Below, one piece after another: positions 57,861-64,000 of a stretch of 64,000 nt of DNA. The position numbers were made by a program, and so were the translations under genes. Where the stretch lies: the NCBI GenBank assembly GCA_023653785.1, contig JAMKCH010041555.1, forward strand, positions 1 to 64,000. The letters are read 5' to 3'. The notes under the pieces are model-generated. The model did not search any database. It had not been told where the DNA came from and saw nothing but the letters and a program-made list of their open reading frames with translations. Numbering within the stretch: position 1 is the first letter of the stretch; every line of letters begins with the position of its first letter. The DNA is from Ophioderma brevispina (lineage: Eukaryota; Echinodermata; Ophiuroidea; Amphilepidida; Ophiodermatidae).

Positions 57861-60800
57861 TTACTTTCAATAATCATATCAAGCTTGGTATCAATTAAAA
57901 TTTGAGACATGTAGAGTGCCAAAAGGATCTAATTATTGATATTTGGGTAAGCAAGTCAGTTTGGGTCATTAACGGTCATACGATACCATTGGACATATTG
58001 TGGCTGATAATCGTAGTTAAGGCTTGGTGTCCAAATGTAAAATCAAAATGTTATATCCCATTGGTCACTCCTATGGTTATGTTGAGAAAATTCATGTGAA
58101 GAAGCCCACAACTACTTTACTACTGCAATACTAATGTCCCTACCACGCCCCTTGTATGATAGTATGGCCACAGTAATCGTTTACTTGGGGTTTCATGTAT
58201 AAATGCCTTTTAAATTATACAATTATATTTCTTGCAATTATTTTCAGTTATTGAATAGGCCAGCAAATTAAAAACATAATTACTAATTAACTATTGCACC
58301 ATATCTATTTCCTCCAGAATTGTATTGGGAAAACCTTTTAAGAACAACGTATCAAATTTACCAAAATCAAGTAGTAGAATATATATGGGGGCAATGTTTA
58401 TACACCGTCAAGATATCGTTGAAATGGGGATGGTCAAATGAGCCGAAAAGTATGTTCAACGCCTTTCAGGATCGGTCAAGGTCACAATGGGGTAAATAGA
58501 TACCCGTTTGTTATAAAAGATTAGTGGGTCTATGGTATATGAGCCCAATATAAACTGGTGCACCATATATGATATTTGTTGCATAATTAGAAATGCAAAT
58601 GTGACTGGGGCGATGTGAGGTCACTACTATTAACTCTAATTCCTCTATATTAACTGTCACTAAGAATCTATATACAATTTATATCTATGTGACCAAATTT
58701 AACAACTTTTAAACCAGTTTGGAGGCAAATGGGACAAATTTTAACCCAGGATGACCTTGAACTGTATGGTGCCATTTATAAAACCATAGATCACAGATAG
58801 CTGTCGAACGATACCCTTATTATGTCAACAATTACAACCCAAAATTTTTACCCTGTACCAACTTGACCCCTTATCCTACATATTCCACAGAGTCTCCGCT
58901 TTTTTAATTTATGATTATTAGTCAACCCGAATGTTTATATATTGCCCGGTTTGTTTACATCTTTGGAAAAGCTGTTTGTTTTAAGTGAAGTTTAATACTA
59001 CTAAGTAAACAATGAATCTTGCTTGCAGAGATTATACCAATAGGTCAATACATGGTTTAATTTTGTTACCAGTTGATGGTTGCCGATTTTCATCAGTAAG
59101 TCCGGTCAGTGGGGACAAGAGCTTGGGAAATAGCTTAAAAAATGTCTTCAAATCAGGTGACAGAGTGGGCGCATGGCATTCCATCTTAATGTGTTTCCTT
59201 CCACAACACAAAATATGAAATAACTAAAACTTAAAAACTGAATAAATAATATTAAAATAAATAATGCTTAAAAAATTATAACATTTTAAAAAGTTAGATA
59301 GCTTTGATTCCAAATCAAAACGTATTGATCGATGGAGTTTAGGGTAAAGTAATTCAATCAAATATAAATATATATAATTATACAAGTAAAAAATAAAAAA
59401 ATATAAAATACAAAAAAGACGTACACAAAATTGATGGTCAACCAGAAGAAAAGTCAATCCACTGACGTTCCTTCCAAAAGGCTTGTAGTTTTGTTCAATT
59501 TATCTAGAAATTTCATTAATGAACACATACGTTGATAAAATGAGATGTGTCAGGATTTCTAACAGATACCTCGTATTGGGTAGGATTTCTGGAAGGGATC
59601 TTATAACAATGGCCAAATCCCCTTTGACCGACCCTTTTCGAAAAACTGCTAGCAGAGTACCACAAAACTAGTTCACCAGAAGACCGCCATTAAAACGATA
59701 ATACTTCAATCACAGGCAATTTCTTTCCTATGTCCAAAACTGGTAAAAATCACGTCCTAGGGACCACTGCACATATTAAATGAATCTCTTAAAGAAAAAG
59801 ACAAACTGAACCAAATAAAAACAATGAAAGCGCAGATTTTGAGAGTTTCTGGTGACTGTCAACACAGTACAGAACACACTCTGGCCTCCCATATAATGGC
59901 TCTATGAAATGGAACATGATTGGCAAAATTCTTGGTGGATCTTGTAGGACAACAATTCTTGTAAGAACCGGTATTGCCGGGTTTGAAACTTCTAATTCAA
60001 TTCTGAGAGCTGGCACATGACAAGGACTGACTCCACCATCAAGTCGCAGCACTTTATACTTGGGCACAGCTTGAACGGAATGCTTGCAGGCTCAACTCTT
60101 TTTATGGCTCCTTTCTAGATGTTGAGACTGTACATGATTAACCTTGGCAAGGCAGTTTAAATTATTCACACCGACCGTTGGTAGTGCTACAGCCTTCCAT
60201 TGTCATTCGGAATAACAATTGAAAAGACGAGCGAATTGGGCTTTTGAGGGCATGTATTACCGTATGTTAACACAGACTTCAGTGCAAAAGGCAACAGCCT
60301 AACAATGATGACAAAGACCCAACCTTCCAATACTGTGATATCTTTTCTTGATTCATATATTCTTGATGTATTATGATGGTGCACTCGCTATCCACCAGAC
60401 TTTCGGGCTACCCAGAGTGCGGGGAAGCACAGCACCCTGGTCTGCCAGGAACCATATGGATTTTCAATTCCATGCATAAAAGTGTTTCCTGAAAATATCA
60501 TAGGGCATTTTGAGACATTCGACTGGGGTATCAAAAAAAGGCTATTATAAAGTTCTCCCGCATGCCCAGCAAAAGTCCACTCCTTATGAGCTCTGTTGGA
60601 CTGCAGCTACTCTCGATGTTTCACAATCTGAAAGCTCGTGTAGACTTGCGGCCACCAAAAAGAGACAACTGAAATATCAAGGGTAGTAGATAACTGCTTA
60701 ATTAGGCGCAGAAATTACCTCTATTGCTAGTGAACTGCAAGTGGCTCGCCACAGGGTTTTTTTGCTCTGGACTTTTGTGTGCCTTGTCATGGGAAAAGGT

Positions 60801-61714
60801 ACCAGTTACTTCAGACCCGAGAACCTTCTCATGAGTTCAGGTTTTGAATTTTGGGCAATTGTATCTGAAGTAACTCTGTCAGAAGAATTATAACCGTGAA
60901 AATTAATTCCAAATCACATTTCTTGGTTGCTGACAGTCAATCAAAACACCCCCCCCCCCCCTTGTGGACGTACACACAAATTGTACTTTGAGTTACTCAT
61001 GTTTAGTAACGTCCCCGTTTGCAAAAACTGATTAGTGGTTTTTACAGCTCTGTACACAGAGGCAGGACTGAAGAAAAAAAAAGATAAAATCAAAAGCTGG
61101 CATCGGGAGGCGGTGAATGTGCCCAATGGAGAACCGGTGGGGACTACGTTGCCAAAAATGTTTAGCACGCAAGTTGTACATCCTCAATGACGAAGTCAGC
61201 ATGGCGTGATAATGAACACGAGTCTTACAAGACAAAATCAGAAGTTATTACCCACTTTCAGCAATTGCAATCTCTGTTTTAAATACATCAAAAAGTATGT
61301 ACAAGGTGTCTTGAAATGCCAATGTTGGGAATTTTACGGCAACAGCAGTCAGCTTTTGTACGACCAACAAAATCTAATTTGGGAAATTGAATATGCCTAT
61401 TTGTTTCATGAAACTACATAGTATTTACATTGATAGAAACAAAAATCAATTATTTGGAGATTTTTTATTTGTCAAAATTGGTTTGACATATACGAAACTT
61501 CCCGTTATGTCGCAACGGCCAGTGGTGGAATTTGATACCAAATTGGTAAAAAATTTAATACAAAATGACTCCAATGACCTTTAAAGACCTATAATGACCC
61601 CAATTGCTAAGATACCCTACTAAAAGTATCTTTAAAACATCTTTATGTTCAGGCTTTAAGTTGATACCACACATGATAGGTTTTCTGAGAAATTTCCATT
61701 TGACATAATTAACA
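57861..61714. other. Intergenic, no supported gene
   Basis: AT-rich for the first ~1.9 kb. From 59.8 to 61.2 kb base composition is more balanced and the - strand has several unlinked frames (92 residues at 59789-60067, 65 at 60187-60384, 67 at 61032-61235) that look protein-like but match no family I know. They might be decayed transposon coding sequence. A 13-base C run is at 60949-60961. Confidence 0.3.
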
Positions 61715-61837
61715 ATATGCAAAAGGGGGCGGGGCAAAGACGTCATTATTAGTCCGATTTTTAAAGCACCCTTATAAATTTGCTTTGTGCACCCAAGGAA
61801 TGTCTGTGCCAAGTTTCATGCTTTTGTCCAGACGTGG
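61715..61837 (-). repeat. Dispersed repeat, right member of an inverted pair
   Basis: Inverted counterpart of 57707-57860: GGGGCGGGGCAAAGACGTCA, AAATTTGCTTTG, CCAAGGAATGT, TGTGCCAAGTTTCATGCTTT and TGTCCAGA. Confidence 0.6.
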
Positions 61838-62409
61838 TTTCGTTCATGCCTTATGGTTTAACTCTCCACAACCTATTCTTAAATCTTCGCACCTCAACCC
61901 TATCGCTTCGTCTCTCGATCCTTCTCTCAACTGTGTAAACGACCGTATCGCGGGGACTTTGCAGGGACCCCACACACAGAAAGAAATGTCTCCACAAATA
62001 TGTAGCACCGCTACACCTGGGGACATCTAAATGTCCCCACTATGTAATTGGGTCCCCACTTTTACAGTGAAACAAAGGCAAATTCCCAAAAGTCCCCACA
62101 CTATTTTATTTTATTTTATACCTTTAATTGCACTTACAAGAACATTGTCAAAACCGATGTGTGGTGCAAAAGGGTTGACCCCTAACAGGCACGCATGCCC
62201 ACAAAGCGGGACCCTAACACACACCCCTCAGAAAATAAAATGAACAAAGATTTTGATGTACAAACTACCATACATAATGATAAAAAACAGTAAAATATAC
62301 ATAAAATTTTATAAAAGACATAAAAACAATCAAATACATTTATAAAGCACAATATATTGCACAGACAGCTAGCCCATACTACAATACTAACGAGCTATAT
62401 GTAGAATTG
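61838..62409. other. Intergenic with GTCCCCAC palindromic motifs
   Basis: The 61955-62060 part has GGGGAC/GTCCCC words (CCTGGGGACATC, ATGTCCCCAC, GGGTCCCCAC) reminiscent of the GGGGTCCCC end of the 2.15 kb units at 55430-55500. No gene is supported. Confidence 0.35.
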
Positions 62410-63935
62410 TTTTCTATGTAAGGTCAAGAAACAAGATTTGAACTGGGAAATTTATGAAATTTCCTGAGATTGGGAGGAGGGCATTCCATGAATGGTAAAA
62501 GTACGGTTACAATAGGTCTGCGAAGTGTTAGTACGGCATCTGTTGGAATGATATGGGAGCGTTTGTGTCTCTCAAATTGTGATCTCAGAGTTAACGAAAA
62601 TAATTTTGTCATGGAACTATGAATGTCAATATTTGAAGACCTGTAAAAGAAGGATCTTCTTTAAATTTACGCGATTATAAGGCTGAGGAGATCGAGCTCT
62701 TTTAGACGAGCCGCATATGGGGAGACTTCTCAGATGGAATTTGGTTGCATGTCTCTGAACTTTTTCATTGGAGCTGATGAAGCCCTTTTCTTGGGGATTC
62801 CAGATTCTAGACCCATATTCCAAGAATGGGTCGGACCCCCAATGGAAAGCCCCAAGTAGAGGAATTTTCGGGTTAACTGGATCAGAATATCAGGACAGGT
62901 GTGCCGAATCAAACCTAAAATGCCGTTAGCCGTGCAAAGCATGATGTAGATGATGTATTCCTCCAATTCATATTACTCGTACTAAGATAACCAAGATCAT
63001 TCTGATATGGTCCAACAGATTGCAAAATGTGATCACCGATCTTGTAGTTAAAGGCCAACAAATGATAGTTTCCCTCCGGATTTTGACATTAAAATAACAC
63101 ACTTTTTGGCATTAAAATCATGTCCCATTTAACACTCCAAAAAGAGCATTAAGGTCTTTCTGCAGAGCAAGTTGGTCACACATGTGATATGGTTTCTGAA
63201 CCTTTTTGAATCATCACAACAAGACCAATTCTGGCCAGATAAACACGGAGGCATATCATTAATAAAACCACACAGAGTAAGGGCCCAATATGGTCACCTG
63301 TGGGCCCCGGAGGTGACGCAGCCCACATCAGAATAAGCAACCATTATACCAAACCCTCTGCATCGACCCTCAAGATACTCTGGGAACCAGCAAGGATGTG
63401 CCACGATCCCGGCACACCTGTCTTCTCAATAAGCCTACATATTGACTGAATCAAATGCCTTTTGAGATCCATTATACCACATCAGTGTCACACCCCGTCA
63501 TAGTTAGAACTAAGGTTGTGAGTAAAATCAACTAACTGTGTAATGCAAGAACTTTGGGCATAAAACCATCCTGCATCGGATATGAATAGGTTCCAAAAAT
63601 GGAGTAAACTTTTCTTGTGATGGCAAGCTCTCCAGTAATTTGTGGAGACCAGGCTAAGCAAGAGAAATCGGACGGTAATTTTTTCAAACGCAGACATTTG
63701 TCCACCTTTTAAATATTGAACCAGGTGACATTCCGCACGCTTTCCAAGGCAGATGGAACTTTCCCTTGAAGAAGAGAAGCATTGAAAATTACTGTGAGAG
63801 CGGGTGAGATTCAGCGCACACTCACGGATACTTTACCAGGAATACCGATCCTGTCCACTTGTCCTACTGCCTGGGTCCACATACTCCAACCTCATAAACC
63901 TGAGGAGTAAAATGGAGTGAACTAAGGTTATTTAT
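62410..63935 (-). pseudogene. Frame-broken LINE reverse transcriptase (CR1/L2/Jockey-like)
   Basis: Reading the - strand from ~63935 down, pieces in different frames give the ordered landmarks of a non-LTR retrotransposon reverse transcriptase. These are IFNASLLQGKVPSA (~63790), a RPISLL-like LLLSLVS (63650), ISDAGWF then SSCITQLVDFTHNLSS (63510-63590), AFDSV (63444-63458, catalytic motif A), a GCVTSGA block (63310), FINDMPP (63260), a DDSK remnant of the YADD catalytic box (63204-63215), and the C-terminal GSRIWNPQEK...EKVQRHATKF block (62740-62820). Frames change repeatedly and stops are present, so it is inactive as written. The upstream endonuclease region would lie beyond the right edge. 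In a live element the protein would copy its own RNA into DNA at a nicked target. The clade cannot be fixed by eye. Confidence 0.85.
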
Positions 63936-64000
63936 ATTGTCATGAACATAATGAGAATCACTTATATGAAGCTTTCTCTCTAAACACACTGTACAAAATT

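Noticed and set aside
60187..60420. Retroelement aspartic protease suggested by LVDSECT on the - strand
   Set aside because: The word is isolated, followed within ~35 codons by stops, and no flanking protease or polymerase motifs could be aligned.
1..64000. A previously undescribed multi-gene system such as defence or biosynthetic clusters
   Set aside because: Only one host gene is supportable. All other coding traces are transposon remnants or unrecognised fragments, so no such system can be claimed.

Overview
The window is animal nuclear DNA: AT-rich, gene-poor and dense in repeats. The only gene I can establish is a two-exon Gbx (gastrulation brain homeobox) homologue at 26108-27863 on the + strand, with a GT-AG intron in the expected place and a GBX-type homeodomain. 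The gene and the general character of the repeats suggest an invertebrate, perhaps a marine deuterostome such as an echinoderm or hemichordate. The species cannot be named from this sequence, and a lophotrochozoan is not excluded.

Layout. 1-7 kb: unrecognised sequence, a ~1 kb foldback array of CAACGCGTTG palindromes, a TTAA-flanked MITE, a TGTTTAG-type MITE and a 35-base C run. 7-10 kb: about 1.7 kb of degenerate GATG/GAAT tetranucleotide repeat. 10.5-16.3 kb: two diverged copies of one segment; the first carries a 1.43 kb Tc1/mariner-like element and the second preserves the matching empty TA site. 16.8-18.1 kb: a GAGTCC minisatellite and a palindromic CCAACATTGG array. 20.5-22.6 kb: three ~490 bp tandem units ending in CTTT arrays, with a TTAA element inserted. 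25.2-28.4 kb: gbx and its probable promoter-proximal region. 28.4-51.3 kb: intergenic DNA with many palindromic MITEs, foldbacks, short tandem duplications and simple repeats. 51.3-57.7 kb: GC-rich GGGGTCC hairpin repeats, then a ~2.15 kb tandem duplication containing opposed GGCGAGTTA minisatellites and doubly nested MITEs. 62.4-63.9 kb: a frame-broken reverse transcriptase from a CR1/L2/Jockey-like LINE on the - strand.

How it fits together. gbx sits alone, with about 26 kb upstream and 36 kb downstream lacking any other recognisable host gene. This is common around developmental regulators, so the flanks could hold enhancers, but none can be identified from one sequence. Most other structure is transposon biology: at least four kinds of short element flanked by TTAA, several palindromic elements with CACTGT-like ends, one TA-flanked mariner-like element and one LINE.

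I found no convincing new multi-gene system. The items most worth checking are the CAACGCGTTG foldback array, the filled/empty mariner site in duplicated DNA, the nested TTAA elements, and the indel-dominated divergence between duplicates, which may reflect uncorrected long-read sequence or two alleles assembled in tandem.
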